Of a stretch of DNA of 64,000 bases, positions 1 to 10,228 are shown in pieces. Under the pieces are notes generated by a model. It made no database searches. It had not been told where the DNA came from and worked only from the letters and a program-made list of their open reading frames with translations. Numbering within the stretch: position 1 is the stretch's first letter; the number at the start of each line of letters is the position of its first letter. The position numbers and the translations under genes are program-made. The DNA is from an uncultured Pelagibacteraceae bacterium (GTDB lineage Bacteria > Pseudomonadota > Alphaproteobacteria > Pelagibacterales > Pelagibacteraceae): NCBI GenBank assembly GCA_902587435.1, contig CACILF010000001.1:1-64000 (forward strand), read 5' to 3'.

Positions 1-720
1 GGTAGTGATGGTCAAAACGAATTATCTAAAAATACTAATGGAGAAGTTAAAGATTGTTTTGAATCATTAAATAGAGGAATTTTTGCATTTAATCAGGCAA
101 TAGATGGATTAATTTTTGAACCTTTGGCAAAAGGATATAGGCATTTACCATCTCCTATAAGAACTGGTACTAGCAACTTTGTTGGAAACTTATCAACTCT
201 TTTAACAATTCCAAATAATGTACTTCAAGGAGATTTAGGTATCGCGGGAAAAAATACTTTAAGGTTTGTGGTAAATACTACTGTTGGTATTATAGGAATA
301 TTTGATCCAGCATCTGCTATGGGATTAAATAGCTATGAAAAAGAAGATTATGGACAAACATTAGGCAAATGGGGGGTTGGCGAAGGATGCTACGTGGTAC
401 TTCCAGTGCTTGGACCATCTACCGCAAGAGATGCTATCGGATCTTTAGGAAATTATATGGGTGGAGATGCTTGGTATAATGTTACGGTTAGAAATGACAC
501 TCGTTACTTTTCAAATTTTGATTATTATGCTTCAAAAGGAGCTGGGGGCGTAGATTTCAGAGCTAAAAACTTTGATGATATAAATAACCTTGAAGAAAAT
601 TCTATAGATTTCTATGCTTCAGTAAAAAGTTTATATCTACAAGATAGACGAAAAAGAATACTTAATGCAACCGGAGCTACGCAAACTCAAGACGATAGCG
701 ACTGGGAAGAAATCGAATAA
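1..720 (+). CDS. mlaA: MlaA/VacJ-family outer-membrane lipoprotein, 5' end cut by window
   Basis: The reading frame is open from base 1, so the N-terminus with its lipoprotein signal lies outside the window; 239 residues are visible. MlaA sits in the outer membrane and removes mislocalised phospholipid from the outer leaflet, passing it to periplasmic MlaC. The family pattern is seen near the window start: a segment reading ESLNRGIFAFNQAIDG followed by PLAKGYR, matching the family's N-R-x-x-F-x-F-N and P-x-A-x-x-Y-R pattern, then a glycine- and proline-rich core with PVLGPSTARD. The C-terminus is acidic. An internal TTG at 124 is not the real start, because the homology extends further upstream. 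The next gene, 11 nt downstream, is the partner mlaC. Confidence 0.9.
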   Translation, partial: GSDGQNELSKNTNGEVKDCFESLNRGIFAFNQAIDGLIFEPLAKGYRHLPSPIRTGTSNFVGNLSTLLTIPNNVLQGDLGIAGKNTLRFVVNTTVGIIGIFDPASAMGLNSYEKEDYGQTLGKWGVGEGCYVVLPVLGPSTARDAIGSLGNYMGGDAWYNVTVRNDTRYFSNFDYYASKGAGGVDFRAKNFDDINNLEENSIDFYASVKSLYLQDRRKRILNATGATQTQDDSDWEEIE

Positions 721-731
721 ATTCAAATATA

Positions 732-1334
732 ATGCTTGTTAAAAAAGCTATCAAGTTATTATCAATTACAATTTTAAGTTTATTTTTTATATCTAATGCA
801 TTTTGTATTGAACCTAGGGATTTTGTTCAGGAAACAGTGGACAAGGCGGCCAAGGCTTTGGACCAAAATTTAAGTAAAGATCTTAAAATTAGTAAATTAA
901 AAATAATTGCATTAAAGACAGTCGATATAAAAGGAATTGGATTTTATTCACTTGGTAAATATAGGAAAAATATTTCAGATCAGAAAAAAGAAGAATATTT
1001 AGAGATTTTTACTAAATATTTTTTAAAAACATTTGCAAGTAGATTAGCTCAATATTCAGATCCAAAAATTATAGTAAATTCACAAAAAAAATTAAACGAT
1101 AAATACACAATGGTCTCAAGCGTTCTTATAGCTACAGACGATAAGCCTGAGGTAAAAGTTGATTGGAGAGTTATTACAAAAGATCCTCAAAATCCTCTAA
1201 TTATCGACCTTATAATTGAAGGTGTTAGTTTAGCTAAAGTTCAAAAGCAAGAATTTTATTCAATTATCCAGAGTAATGATGGCGATATAAATGCATTACT
1301 AAAAAATCTTAAAATTTTTGTAGAAAAAGAATAA
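732..1334 (+). CDS. mlaC: MlaC/Ttg2D-family periplasmic phospholipid-binding protein
   Basis: A 200-residue protein with an N-terminal signal peptide (charged MLVKKAIK, then a hydrophobic stretch to about residue 24). MlaC carries phospholipid across the periplasm between MlaA and the inner-membrane MlaFEDB transporter. After the signal come a helical region around residues 30-60, the segment YLEIFTKYFLKTFASRL near residues 88-104 and the strand KVDWRVI near 142-148, all typical of the Tol-Tol-Ttg2 (MlaC) family, and the length is usual. It follows mlaA by 11 nt, so the two are probably cotranscribed. The inner-membrane components are not in the window. Confidence 0.85.
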   Translation: MLVKKAIKLLSITILSLFFISNAFCIEPRDFVQETVDKAAKALDQNLSKDLKISKLKIIALKTVDIKGIGFYSLGKYRKNISDQKKEEYLEIFTKYFLKTFASRLAQYSDPKIIVNSQKKLNDKYTMVSSVLIATDDKPEVKVDWRVITKDPQNPLIIDLIIEGVSLAKVQKQEFYSIIQSNDGDINALLKNLKIFVEKE

Positions 1335-1341
1335 AGATTCA

Positions 1342-1418
1342 TGGTGGGCCCGCCAGGACTCGAACCTGGGACCAATACATTATGAGTGTACTGCTCTAAC
1401 CAACTGAGCTACAGGCCC
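1342..1418 (-). tRNA. tRNA with CAU anticodon, probably tRNA-Ile2 (lysidine-modified)
   Basis: A complete 77-nt cloverleaf on the minus strand with encoded CCA. Acceptor GGGCCUG pairs with CGGGCCC; the D-arm is GCUC-AGUUGGUUA-GAGC; the anticodon stem GUACA/UGUAU encloses loop CUCAUAA (anticodon CAU); the T-loop is the normal UUCGAGU. CAU is used by elongator Met, initiator Met and Ile2. The G1-C72 pair excludes an initiator. The GGGCC acceptor and the UUGGUC variable region resemble Ile2 tRNAs, whose C34 is changed to lysidine by TilS to read AUA. The Ile2 versus elongator-Met choice is an inference from resemblance. It converges on mlaC, 7 nt away. Confidence 0.9.
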
Positions 1419-1479
1419 TAAAATTATTTAATTAATTATATCATTTTTATCTAGTTATCAATTAAAGATAAATCTTAAT

Positions 1480-1554
1480 TGGTGGGCCGTGTTGGTTACG
1501 CTCCAACTACCCCTGCAATGTCAATGCAGTACTCTACTATTGAGCTAACGGCCC
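1480..1554 (-). tRNA. tRNA-Val (GAC) with non-canonical D- and T-loops
   Basis: A 75-nt minus-strand cloverleaf with encoded CCA. Acceptor GGGCCGU/ACGGCCC is fully paired, D-stem GCUC/GAGU, anticodon stem CUGCA/UGCAG with loop UUGACAU (anticodon GAC, valine), variable loop of 5 nt, T-stem GUUGG/CCAAC, discriminator A. The oddity is the elbow: the T-loop is AGCGUAA instead of UUCRANY and the D-loop is AAUAGUA, lacking the GG pair. G19 and C56 are kept, while 54/58 become A/U and 18/55 become A/G. Because every stem is intact, it looks maintained rather than decayed, but a non-functional copy cannot be excluded. It lies just downstream of rpoD on the same strand. Confidence 0.8.
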
Positions 1555-1560
1555 GAAGGT

Positions 1561-3396
1561 TTAACTTTCTAAGAAACTTTTTAGTTGTTTGGATCTACTA
1601 GGATGTTTTAATTTTCTAAGTGCTTTAGCCTCAATTTGTCGAATTCTTTCTCTAGTTACAGAAAACTGCAATCCAACTTCCTCTAAAGTATGATCAGTAT
1701 TCATTCCTACGCCGAATCTCATTCTCAAAACTCTTTCCTCTCTAGGAGTTAAAGTAGATAAAATTTTTGTTGTTGCTTCACTTAAATTAGACTTGATAGC
1801 TTGCTCTAATGGCGCTAATGCTTTTGTATCTTCAATAAAATCTCCTAGACTGCTGTCTTCCTCATCTCCAACAGGTTTTTCCAAAGAAACAGGCTCTTTT
1901 GAAATTTTTAAAACTTTTCTTACTTTGTCTAGTGGCATTCTTAGCTTTTTAGATAATTCTTCTGGTGTTGCCTCTCTACCAAATTCACTTAAAATCAATC
2001 TTTGAGTTCTAACAATTTTGTTAATTGTTTCAATCATATGAACTGGTATTCTTATAGTTCTGGCTTGGTCTGCGATTGACCTGGTGATTGCTTGTCTTAT
2101 CCACCAAGTTGCATAAGTTGAAAATTTATATCCTCTTCTATATTCAAATTTGTCAACTGCTTTCATTAAACCAATATTTCCTTCTTGAATTAGGTCTAAA
2201 AACTGCAAACCTCTATTTGTATATTTTTTAGCAATCGAAATTACCAGTCTAAGGTTGGCTTCAACCATCTCTTTCTTAGCTATTCTCGATTCTTTTTCAC
2301 CTTTTTGAATTCTGCTAACTAACTTTTTATAGTCAGTAACAGAAATTCCAAGTTTTTTACTTATTTCTACTAATCTTTCTCTTATATTTTTAAATTCATC
2401 TTTATTTTTTTGTAAAAATTTTTTCCAAACCTCGTTTGTTCCTAAAAATGCTTTTAAATTTGGATTTATTTCATTGCCTATATAAAACTTTATAAATTCA
2501 TCTCTTGATATTTTGCTCTGTAAAGCAAGTCGTAACAAATTTCCTTCTAAAGAAATTATTTTTTTATTTTCCAAATAATGCTTTTGCACTAGTTCTTCAA
2601 GAACTGATGGTGATAGTTGCAATGATTTAATATTTTCAAGAATATTTTCCACAATTTTTTTATAATTTTTTTCCTTGGATTGAGAAAATAATTGAGAATT
2701 AAGCACACATTGTAATTTTTCTTCCTGGTATTTAATTAATTTATTGTATTCTTTTGTAAGATTATTAACTGTCTTTAAAATTTTTGGTTTTATTTCAGTT
2801 TCCATTGCTGCAAGTGTTGGGTTAAATTCATCATCTGAAGTATCTTGATTTTCTCCAGAATTTTCGTCTCCTCCCTCTGCATCTGATTTTTTTTGTTTAT
2901 TGTTTGTTCCGGTATCTTCATCTTCGGTATAGTTTGTGTCAATATCAATTATTTCTCTTACCAAAATTTCATCACTCTGTAGTTTTTCATTCCACTCAAA
3001 AAATTGTTGAGCAGTAATTGGGCTTTGTGACAAAGCATTTAACATAACATCTTTGCCGGCCTCTATTCTTTTCGCGATAGCAATTTCTCCTTCTCTAGAT
3101 AAAAGTTCCACTCCTCCCATTTCTCTTAGATACATTCTTATGGGATCATCACTTTTCTCTATAGTTTTGCCTTCTTCTTTGGATGAGGATTCTTTCTTTC
3201 TTAAAATTTTATAATCAGATTTTTTTTCAACTAACGCAATTTTACCATCTAAAATATGTATAAATGCTTGTGATAAATTTTCGTTTGATAAATTTCTTTT
3301 ACCCAAAGACTTGTTTAGTTCTTCGTAGGTAATAAAACCCCTATGAACCCCTCGGCCCATAAGTCTAGCAAATGATTTTGTTATAATTCGTTCCAC
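1561..3396 (-). CDS. rpoD: RNA polymerase primary sigma factor (sigma-70, RpoD)
   Basis: A 611-residue housekeeping sigma factor that directs RNA polymerase to -10/-35 promoters. Region 1.1-like sequence occupies the first 60 residues ([10 protein letters not shown]), region 1.2 begins at [12 protein letters not shown], an acidic non-conserved insert lies around residues 150-200, region 2 contains [31 protein letters not shown] and [13 protein letters not shown], and region 4.2 ends with [17 protein letters not shown]. The start is GTG; the next in-frame ATG (residue 13) would cut into region 1.1. It is the last gene of a yqeY-dnaG-rpoD operon, 66 nt after dnaG. Two tRNA genes follow in the same direction with only 6 nt between the rpoD stop and the first tRNA. 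Confidence 0.98.
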   Translation of the reverse strand: MERIITKSFARLMGRGVHRGFITYEELNKSLGKRNLSNENLSQAFIHILDGKIALVEKKSDYKILRKKESSSKEEGKTIEKSDDPIRMYLREMGGVELLSREGEIAIAKRIEAGKDVMLNALSQSPITAQQFFEWNEKLQSDEILVREIIDIDTNYTEDEDTGTNNKQKKSDAEGGDENSGENQDTSDDEFNPTLAAMETEIKPKILKTVNNLTKEYNKLIKYQEEKLQCVLNSQLFSQSKEKNYKKIVENILENIKSLQLSPSVLEELVQKHYLENKKIISLEGNLLRLALQSKISRDEFIKFYIGNEINPNLKAFLGTNEVWKKFLQKNKDEFKNIRERLVEISKKLGISVTDYKKLVSRIQKGEKESRIAKKEMVEANLRLVISIAKKYTNRGLQFLDLIQEGNIGLMKAVDKFEYRRGYKFSTYATWWIRQAITRSIADQARTIRIPVHMIETINKIVRTQRLILSEFGREATPEELSKKLRMPLDKVRKVLKISKEPVSLEKPVGDEEDSSLGDFIEDTKALAPLEQAIKSNLSEATTKILSTLTPREERVLRMRFGVGMNTDHTLEEVGLQFSVTRERIRQIEAKALRKLKHPSRSKQLKSFLES

Positions 3397-3462
3397 AGCA
3401 ATAAAGTTCGGTATTCTTATATAGTGAGAAATCTGAAAAAATCCATATTTAAATTGATTGAT

Positions 3463-5238
3463 TTAATTGATTTTTTGCTTTTTTTTTAATTCTTTAATTT
3501 CATTAAATGTATTTTCGTTTAAATCTTTAGAAAATTTCGATTCTAACTCCTCTATTCTAATTTCAAGTTCATAATTTTTTATATCTTTTATAATTTCTTC
3601 TAGCAGTCCTAAAACTTTAAATTCATCTTTTTCTAGTTTATTTAAAATGTGTTTAATTGATGCAAATTTGGAAATTTTATCTAAAATTTGGGGATCTAGA
3701 GATAAATTATTAATTGATGGCTCTTTTTCGTTTAGAAGTATTTTTTTTAAACTATCGTAAATAATTTTATTTTCATTTGAAAATAATTTCACTTTTTCAA
3801 GTAAATTTAAATTATTTTTTACTAAAACTAGATTATTAATAATTAAGTATAAAAAAGAAAATTCTTTAATTTCGATTGAACTTAAATTTTTTGTTTCATT
3901 AAAATGTTTTTGAGTAGATTTTAAGGATTTGGCCTGTTTAAAAAAATTTTTGTTATTTTTTCTGTTTGCATTAGGAGTAAGTAAGCTTATTTTGTCCAAA
4001 AAAAACTCTAAAACATACTTTTTTATAAATTCATCTTTTATTGAATATGCAATAGATCTAATTTTTTTTTCAAATATTGCTAGGGATGAAGGGTCATTTT
4101 TTGTATCATTTTTGTAATGATTGAATATGAAATTGTGGATTGATATTTTTTTTTCTTTTGTAAATTCAACAAAAAAATCTTTACCATTTTTTTTTACAAA
4201 ACTATCTGGATCTTCTTTATCTGGTAAAAATAAAAAAGAGATTTTTTTTTCAGGTTTTAATTCTATTATTAAACTTTCTGCTGCTCTTAGTGCTGCTTTA
4301 TAGCCGCTCTCATCTCCATCAAAACAAATTATTAAATCATCATAAAACTGATTTAGTACTGATATTTGTCTATCTGTAAGTGAAGTTCCAAGATTAGCAA
4401 CAACATTTTCTATTCCTTTACTTCTTAAACCTACAACGTCCATATATCCTTCTACTAAATAAACATGTTCAATTTTGTTTGATAATTTTCTTGCATAATC
4501 TAAATTATATAAATTTGATCCTTTTTTAAAAAAAGGAGTTTCGGGAGAATTAATATATTTTGCTAAATAATTATTTTCTTTAATTGTCCTTCCTCCTAGT
4601 GCTATTGGTTGTCCAGTAATACTATTAATTGGAAAAATAATTCTATCTCTAAATCTTTCTACATATATTTTTTTTTTATCATCAAAATAAAATAAACCTG
4701 TGTCTAATATATTTTTTTCACTAAATTTAGATTTAACTTTTTCATAAAAATTTGCATTGAAGGGAACAAAAGCAATTTTAAAATTTAATACATCCTCTTT
4801 AGATAGTTTTCTTTTTTTTAAATATTCTCTTACAAAGTTAAAATCTTGATTTTTTAAAAGTTCATTATGATAAAATTCAACATACATTTTAAATATCTCA
4901 GAATACTCATTCCATTGTTTTTCTCTTTCCTCATCTTTTTTAGAAAACGTATATGGTTGCATTCCTGCTAAATTTGCTAAATATTTTACTGCTTCTCCAA
5001 ATTTTAAATTTTGAGTTTGCATTATAAAATCAAAAATATTCCCATGCTCTGCTGTGCTGAAACAATGATAAAAACCTTTTTCGTCATTAACGGTAAATGA
5101 TGGAGTTTTTTCAGTTTTAAAAGGAGAGAGTCCTACAAATTCTTTTCCTCTTTTTTTTAAATTAACTGATTTAGAAACAACAGTTGAAACTTTTAATCTA
5201 GTTTTAATTTCATCTAAATATTCCTTTGGATATTTCAT
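3463..5238 (-). CDS. dnaG: DNA primase DnaG with degenerate zinc-binding domain
   Basis: A 591-residue primase that makes RNA primers at the replication fork. The N-terminal zinc-binding fold is recognisable (VGLSPFKTEKTPSFTVN ... FYHCF), but three of the four CHCC ligands are replaced: Ser38, Lys41 and Thr62, leaving only Cys59. The catalytic core with the TOPRIM motifs follows: VYLVEGYMDVV (acidic Glu) and IICFDGDESGYKAA (DGD). The C-terminal helicase-interaction domain is divergent and lysine-rich. It sits 9 nt after yqeY and 66 nt before rpoD. The zinc-ligand loss is directly visible; its functional meaning is not. Confidence 0.97.
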   Translation of the reverse strand: MKYPKEYLDEIKTRLKVSTVVSKSVNLKKRGKEFVGLSPFKTEKTPSFTVNDEKGFYHCFSTAEHGNIFDFIMQTQNLKFGEAVKYLANLAGMQPYTFSKKDEEREKQWNEYSEIFKMYVEFYHNELLKNQDFNFVREYLKKRKLSKEDVLNFKIAFVPFNANFYEKVKSKFSEKNILDTGLFYFDDKKKIYVERFRDRIIFPINSITGQPIALGGRTIKENNYLAKYINSPETPFFKKGSNLYNLDYARKLSNKIEHVYLVEGYMDVVGLRSKGIENVVANLGTSLTDRQISVLNQFYDDLIICFDGDESGYKAALRAAESLIIELKPEKKISFLFLPDKEDPDSFVKKNGKDFFVEFTKEKKISIHNFIFNHYKNDTKNDPSSLAIFEKKIRSIAYSIKDEFIKKYVLEFFLDKISLLTPNANRKNNKNFFKQAKSLKSTQKHFNETKNLSSIEIKEFSFLYLIINNLVLVKNNLNLLEKVKLFSNENKIIYDSLKKILLNEKEPSINNLSLDPQILDKISKFASIKHILNKLEKDEFKVLGLLEEIIKDIKNYELEIRIEELESKFSKDLNENTFNEIKELKKKQKIN

Positions 5239-5247
5239 AAATTAATA

Positions 5248-5709
5248 TTACTTTCCTAATATCTCCTTTAGAATTGATCCTGCTTTAGAAAAATCTAAAG
5301 TATCTGAATAATTTTTTTTTAACTCACCCATTACTTTTCCCATATCTTTTATTGAACTAGCTCCAAGTTTTTGTGCCACTTCAGAACATATTTTCTTTGT
5401 TTCTTCCTCACTTAATTGTTTGGGCAAATAATCAGATAATATTTGATGCTCATTTTCTTCAATTTTTAGTAAATCATCTCTGTTGTTCTTTTTATAAACA
5501 TCAATTGATTCGGCTCTTTGTTTAATCATTTTTTTTAGAAGTTTTTTAATATCATCATCATCAGTATTTTTTTTGTTTGGGCCAGATCTATTAGCAATAT
5601 CAAGATCTTTTATGGCTGATAAAATTAACCTATAAGTTGATATTTTTGATTTATCTTTGGCTTTTAAAGCTTCATTATAATCCAAATTAATTTTATTTTT
5701 GAGGTCCAT
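5248..5709 (-). CDS. yqeY: GatB/YqeY-domain protein
   Basis: A 153-residue protein of the YqeY family, which resembles the tRNA-binding tail domain of the GatB amidotransferase subunit. Its exact role is not established. Visible family marks are the N-terminal MDLKNKINLDYNEALKAKDK, the central KKMIKQRAESIDVYKK, the segment YLPKQLSEEE and the C-terminal MGKVMGELKK with a terminal ILKEILGK helix. It is the first gene of the operon leading into dnaG and rpoD, an arrangement common in alphaproteobacteria. It diverges from carA across a 123-nt intergenic region. Confidence 0.88.
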   Translation of the reverse strand: MDLKNKINLDYNEALKAKDKSKISTYRLILSAIKDLDIANRSGPNKKNTDDDDIKKLLKKMIKQRAESIDVYKKNNRDDLLKIEENEHQILSDYLPKQLSEEETKKICSEVAQKLGASSIKDMGKVMGELKKNYSDTLDFSKAGSILKEILGK

Positions 5710-5782
5710 CAGTTTTATCCACTGTATAGAAAAAATTGTTCAAAAGAACAAATTGTATTTTAAAAAAAATATATTAGATCTG

Positions 5783-5811
5783 TTGCGAAAAAATACGTTT
5801 TATTGTATTAA
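5783..5811 (+). promoter_or_regulatory. putative sigma-70 promoter of carAB
   Basis: TTGCGA at 5783-5788 and TATTAA at 5806-5811 are separated by exactly 17 nt in the 123-nt gap between divergent yqeY and carA. Initiation around 5818 would give a leader of about 15 nt before the TTG start of carA. There is little room for an attenuator or riboswitch, and none was seen. A reverse promoter for yqeY-dnaG-rpoD must lie in the same gap but no clear match was picked out. Confidence 0.45.
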
Positions 5812-5832
5812 CCTTTAACTCATGAGTTGTAA

Positions 5833-7026
5833 TTGAACAAAAAGCAAAAAGTAAACTCAAAAAAATTCTCACATTTATCATCAGGCGTTTTAGTTCTTGA
5901 AAATAAAACAATATTTAAAGGTATTGGTATTGGATATCAAGGAACGGCTACGGGAGAAGTTTGCTTCAATACTTCTTTAACAGGTTATCAGGAAATTATA
6001 TCCGATCCATCTTATGCTGGACAAATTATAAATTTTACTTTTCCACATATTGGAAATGTCGGTACAAACAAAGAAGATCATGAGTCTGATAAGATTTGGA
6101 CAAAAGGAGTTATTTTTAATACTGAAATAACTAATCCATCAAATTATCGATCCTTAAAAAAATTAGATACCTGGCTGAAAAAAAATAAAATTATAGGAAT
6201 AACTGGACTAGATACTAGAAGCTTAACTAATTTTATAAGAGACAAAGGAGCGCCTAAAGGTACCATTTGTAATAATAATAAAGGTATTTTTAATCTAAAA
6301 AAATTAACCAATAGCTCAATTAAATGGCCAGGATTAAACGGCCTTGATTTAGCAAAAATAGTTACGACCAAAAAACAATATATATGGAAAGGTTTCAAAA
6401 CTTGGAAAAAAGAAAAAGGTTTCGAAAAAAATAAAAAGAAGAAATATAAAATTATAGCAATCGATTATGGAATTAAAAAAAATATTTTAAGATATTTTTC
6501 TAATTTTAATTGTGAAGTAATTGTGGTTCCTTGTAAACTTGAAGCTGAAGATATTATTAAATTAAAACCTGATGGTATTTTTTTATCAAATGGCCCTGGA
6601 GATCCCGCTGCAACAGGAAAATATGCAATAAATATAATTCAAAAATTAATTAAAAAAAATATTCCAACATTTGGTATTTGTCTTGGACACCAATTGTTAG
6701 CTTTAGCGCTTAAAGCAAAAACAAAAAAAATGAAATTGGGTCACAGAGGTGCAAATCATCCAGTAAAAAATTTGATTAATAGTAAAGTTGAGATAACGAG
6801 TCAAAATCATGGATTTGAAGTAGTTAAAGAAAGTTTACCAAAAAATGTTGAAATGACTCATAAATCTTTATTTGATAATTCTGTTGAAGGAATAAAATTA
6901 AAAAATAAACCTGTTTTTTCTGTTCAATACCACCCAGAGTCAAACCCTGGCCCTCAAGATAGCCATTATTTATTTAATCAATTTATTAACTTAGTAAAAA
7001 AAAATGCCAAAAAGAAAAGATATTAA
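5833..7026 (+). CDS. carA: carbamoyl-phosphate synthase small (glutaminase) subunit
   Basis: A 397-residue subunit that hydrolyses glutamine and channels ammonia to CarB, making carbamoyl phosphate for arginine and pyrimidine synthesis. The N-terminal CarA domain begins with [18 protein letters not shown] and continues with [15 protein letters not shown]. The class I amidotransferase domain shows the nucleophile motif [13 protein letters not shown] and the His/Glu motif [13 protein letters not shown]. The start is TTG at 5833; a stop codon (5830-5832) immediately precedes it in frame and there is no in-frame ATG before the conserved region. The 3' end overlaps carB by 23 nt. Confidence 0.97.
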   Translation: MNKKQKVNSKKFSHLSSGVLVLENKTIFKGIGIGYQGTATGEVCFNTSLTGYQEIISDPSYAGQIINFTFPHIGNVGTNKEDHESDKIWTKGVIFNTEITNPSNYRSLKKLDTWLKKNKIIGITGLDTRSLTNFIRDKGAPKGTICNNNKGIFNLKKLTNSSIKWPGLNGLDLAKIVTTKKQYIWKGFKTWKKEKGFEKNKKKKYKIIAIDYGIKKNILRYFSNFNCEVIVVPCKLEAEDIIKLKPDGIFLSNGPGDPAATGKYAINIIQKLIKKNIPTFGICLGHQLLALALKAKTKKMKLGHRGANHPVKNLINSKVEITSQNHGFEVVKESLPKNVEMTHKSLFDNSVEGIKLKNKPVFSVQYHPESNPGPQDSHYLFNQFINLVKKNAKKKRY

Positions 7027-10000
7027 AAAAATTTTAGTAGTAGGAGCTGGTCCAATAATTATTGGCCAAGCCTGCGAATTTGATTACTCTGGCACCCAAG
7101 CATGCAAAGCATTAAAAGATGAGGGTTATAAAGTAATATTAATAAATTCTAATCCCGCAACAATTATGACTGACCCTGGTGTTGCAGATAAAACTTACGT
7201 TGAACCAATAACAATAGATATTTTAGAAAAAATTTTAATAAAAGAAAAACCCGATGCGATTTTACCAACAATGGGAGGACAAACTGCACTTAATTTAGCA
7301 ATCAATGCAGAAAAAATTGGATTACTCAAAAAATATAAAATTGAACTAATTGGAGCAAATTCAAAAGCTATTTCTAATGCAGAGGATAGAAAAAAATTTA
7401 GAAAAAATATGAGTGATATTGGATTAAATCTTCCAAAATCGGAAATCGTTAACAATATTAAACAAATTAAAAAATCTTTAAGTAAAGTTGGATTGCCAGC
7501 AATAATCAGGCCAGCATTTACTCTCGGTGGGCTTGGAAGTGGTATAGCCAAAACTAAAAAAGATTTTTTGAAACGTGTCAAAGAAGGTCTTGATGCATCA
7601 CCAGTAAACCAAGTTCTGGTAGAAGAGTGTTTGGAGGGCTGGAAGGAATTCGAAATGGAAGTTGTTAGAGACAAAAAAGATAACTGCATCATAATATGCT
7701 CTATTGAAAATTTAGACCCTATGGGGATTCACACTGGAGACTCTATTACAATTGCGCCCGCTTTAACTCTTACTGACAAAGAATATCAGGTTATGAGAAA
7801 TGCTTCCATTGCGTGCTTAAGAAAAATTGGAGTAGAAACTGGAGGTTCAAACGTTCAGTTTGCCATTAATCCGAAAAATGGTCGAATGGTAGTTATAGAA
7901 ATGAATCCAAGAGTATCTAGATCTTCAGCACTTGCATCAAAAGCAACTGGATTTCCGATAGCAAAAGTAGCAGCAAAACTAGCTATTGGTTACACCCTTG
8001 ATGAATTAAAAAATGAGATTACTAAAGTTACCCCCGCATCTTTTGAACCTACAATAGATTATGTGGTTACAAAAATTCCTAGATTTACTTTTGAAAAATT
8101 TTCTAGTTCACCCGCAATATTAGGAACTTCGATGAAATCAGTTGGTGAGGCAATGGCAATTGGAAGAAATTTTAAGGAATCTCTGCAAAAAGCATTAATA
8201 TCTTTGGAGATTGGTTTTTCAGGTTTAGATAGAATTTTTGATTTAAATAAGAATGAGATTGAAAAAAAACTTAAGACTAATATCCCTAATAAAATTTTAT
8301 TAATTGCTGAAGCAATACGTAAAAGAATTAATTTAAAAAAAATATACAAATTATCAAAAGTAGATCCTTGGTTCTTAGAGCAAATTAAAGAGATTGTGGA
8401 TGAAGAAAATAAAATCTCCAAAAAAGGTCTGCCCAAAAACTTTAATGAATTTAATAGAATTAAGTCAATAGGATTTTCTGATAAAAAATTATCTCAACTA
8501 ACTAATTTAAAAGAGAAAATTGTTAGAAGAAAAAGAATTGCTTTAAAAGTTTTACCTGTATTTAAAAAAGTAGATACATGTGCAGCTGAATTTAAATCTT
8601 TCACTCCTTATATGTACTCAACATATCAAAGAAATTTTTCATTAAATACAGAATGTGAGGCAGATCCTTCTAAAAAAAATAAAATTATTATTCTAGGTGG
8701 TGGACCTAATAGAATAGGCCAAGGGATTGAGTTTGATTACTGTTGTTGCCAAGCAAGCTACTCTTTAAAAGAAGCTGGATTTGAAACAATAATGATCAAC
8801 TGTAATCCAGAAACTGTTTCAACTGATTACGATACAAGTGATAGATTATATTTTGAGCCCTTGATTGAAGAATATGTTCACAACATAATTTTAAAAGAAA
8901 AATCAAAAGGAAATTTAATAGGAATAATTGCACAATTTGGAGGCCAAACTCCTATTAAATTAGCAAAATTTCTTCATGATAACTCTTTACCAATAATAGG
9001 TACTCAGTATTCATCAATTGATTTAGCTGAGGACAGAGACAGATTTAGAAAACTTTTAATTAAATTAAAATTAAAACAAGCGGATAGTGGAATAGCTAAA
9101 ACATATGATGAAGCCATAAAAATAGCTTCTGAAATCGGCTTACCACTTGTTGTGCGGCCTTCTTATGTGTTGGGAGGCAGGGCCATGGAAATAGTTCATG
9201 AAAAAAACCAACTAAAAGATTTTGTTCAAGAAGCATTTAAGGCTGCAGAAAATAACCCAATTTTAATTGATAGGTTTATTAATAACGCAATGGAAGTTGA
9301 TGTGGATGCTATATCTGATGGTAAAGATGTTTTTGTTGCTGGAGTTATGCAGCATATCGAAGAAGCTGGAATTCATTCTGGTGATTCAGCCTGTTGTATG
9401 CCTCCGGTAGCTATTAAAAAAGAATTAATTGATGAAATTAATAATCAGACTAAAAAATTAGCATTAGCATTAAAAGTTAAAGGTTTTATGAACGTTCAGT
9501 TTGCAATTAAAAATGATGAAATTTACATTATTGAAGTTAATCCAAGAGCCAGTAGAACTGTACCTTTTGTTTCTAAAGCAAAAGGAATTCCTCTAGCCAA
9601 AATTGCTTCAAGAATAATGGCAGGAGAAAAATTAAAAAAATTTAATTTAAAAGATAAAAATAAAAATATTTTTGCTGTTAAAGAAGCTGTTTTCCCATTC
9701 AATAAATTTCCAAATGTTGACGTTTTGTTGGGTCCAGAAATGAAATCGACGGGAGAGGTAATGGGAATAGATAAAGATTTTGGCCTAGCTTATGCCAAAA
9801 GTCAAATGGCTTCACAAAATTCTCTACCAACTAAAGGACTGGCATTTATTTCTTTAAAAGATAGACACAAAAATGAAGGAGTGGACTTGGCAAAAAAGTT
9901 AATAAAATTGGGCTTTACATTGTGCGGGACGGAAGGAACGGCAAATAGAATTATAAAAAATGGCATTAAGTGTAAAAAAATAAATAAAGTTAGCGGAGGT

Positions 10001-10228
10001 TCCCCTCACATAATTGATGTATTAAATTCAAAAAAAATTGCATTAGTAATTAATACTGGGGGTGGAAAACGTGCATACCGTATTCAAGACTCTACATCTT
10101 TAAGAAGGTCAACTTTAATAAATAAAGTTCCTTATTGTACAAATATGTCAACTGCGTATGCTTTTTTAGAGGCTATCAAATCATTAAAAACAAAAAAAAT
10201 AGAAGTCAAATCTTTACAAGAAATTTAA
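7004..10228 (+). CDS. carB: carbamoyl-phosphate synthase large subunit
   Basis: A 1074-residue synthetase that uses two ATP to make carbamoyl phosphate from bicarbonate and ammonia. The duplicated ATP-grasp halves are clear: the first opens with [20 protein letters not shown], the second with [19 protein letters not shown] near residue 562. Each half carries an E-x-N-P-R motif ([14 protein letters not shown] and [14 protein letters not shown]). The C-terminal allosteric MGS-like domain holds [12 protein letters not shown]. It overlaps carA by 23 nt and its stop interlocks with the stop of the convergent oxygenase-like gene. Confidence 0.98.
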   Translation: MPKRKDIKKILVVGAGPIIIGQACEFDYSGTQACKALKDEGYKVILINSNPATIMTDPGVADKTYVEPITIDILEKILIKEKPDAILPTMGGQTALNLAINAEKIGLLKKYKIELIGANSKAISNAEDRKKFRKNMSDIGLNLPKSEIVNNIKQIKKSLSKVGLPAIIRPAFTLGGLGSGIAKTKKDFLKRVKEGLDASPVNQVLVEECLEGWKEFEMEVVRDKKDNCIIICSIENLDPMGIHTGDSITIAPALTLTDKEYQVMRNASIACLRKIGVETGGSNVQFAINPKNGRMVVIEMNPRVSRSSALASKATGFPIAKVAAKLAIGYTLDELKNEITKVTPASFEPTIDYVVTKIPRFTFEKFSSSPAILGTSMKSVGEAMAIGRNFKESLQKALISLEIGFSGLDRIFDLNKNEIEKKLKTNIPNKILLIAEAIRKRINLKKIYKLSKVDPWFLEQIKEIVDEENKISKKGLPKNFNEFNRIKSIGFSDKKLSQLTNLKEKIVRRKRIALKVLPVFKKVDTCAAEFKSFTPYMYSTYQRNFSLNTECEADPSKKNKIIILGGGPNRIGQGIEFDYCCCQASYSLKEAGFETIMINCNPETVSTDYDTSDRLYFEPLIEEYVHNIILKEKSKGNLIGIIAQFGGQTPIKLAKFLHDNSLPIIGTQYSSIDLAEDRDRFRKLLIKLKLKQADSGIAKTYDEAIKIASEIGLPLVVRPSYVLGGRAMEIVHEKNQLKDFVQEAFKAAENNPILIDRFINNAMEVDVDAISDGKDVFVAGVMQHIEEAGIHSGDSACCMPPVAIKKELIDEINNQTKKLALALKVKGFMNVQFAIKNDEIYIIEVNPRASRTVPFVSKAKGIPLAKIASRIMAGEKLKKFNLKDKNKNIFAVKEAVFPFNKFPNVDVLLGPEMKSTGEVMGIDKDFGLAYAKSQMASQNSLPTKGLAFISLKDRHKNEGVDLAKKLIKLGFTLCGTEGTANRIIKNGIKCKKINKVSGGSPHIIDVLNSKKIALVINTGGGKRAYRIQDSTSLRRSTLINKVPYCTNMSTAYAFLEAIKSLKTKKIEVKSLQEI

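Noticed and set aside
5710..5832. Riboswitch or attenuator before carA
   Set aside because: From the proposed promoter the leader is only about 15 nt, and no stem-loop was found in the gap.
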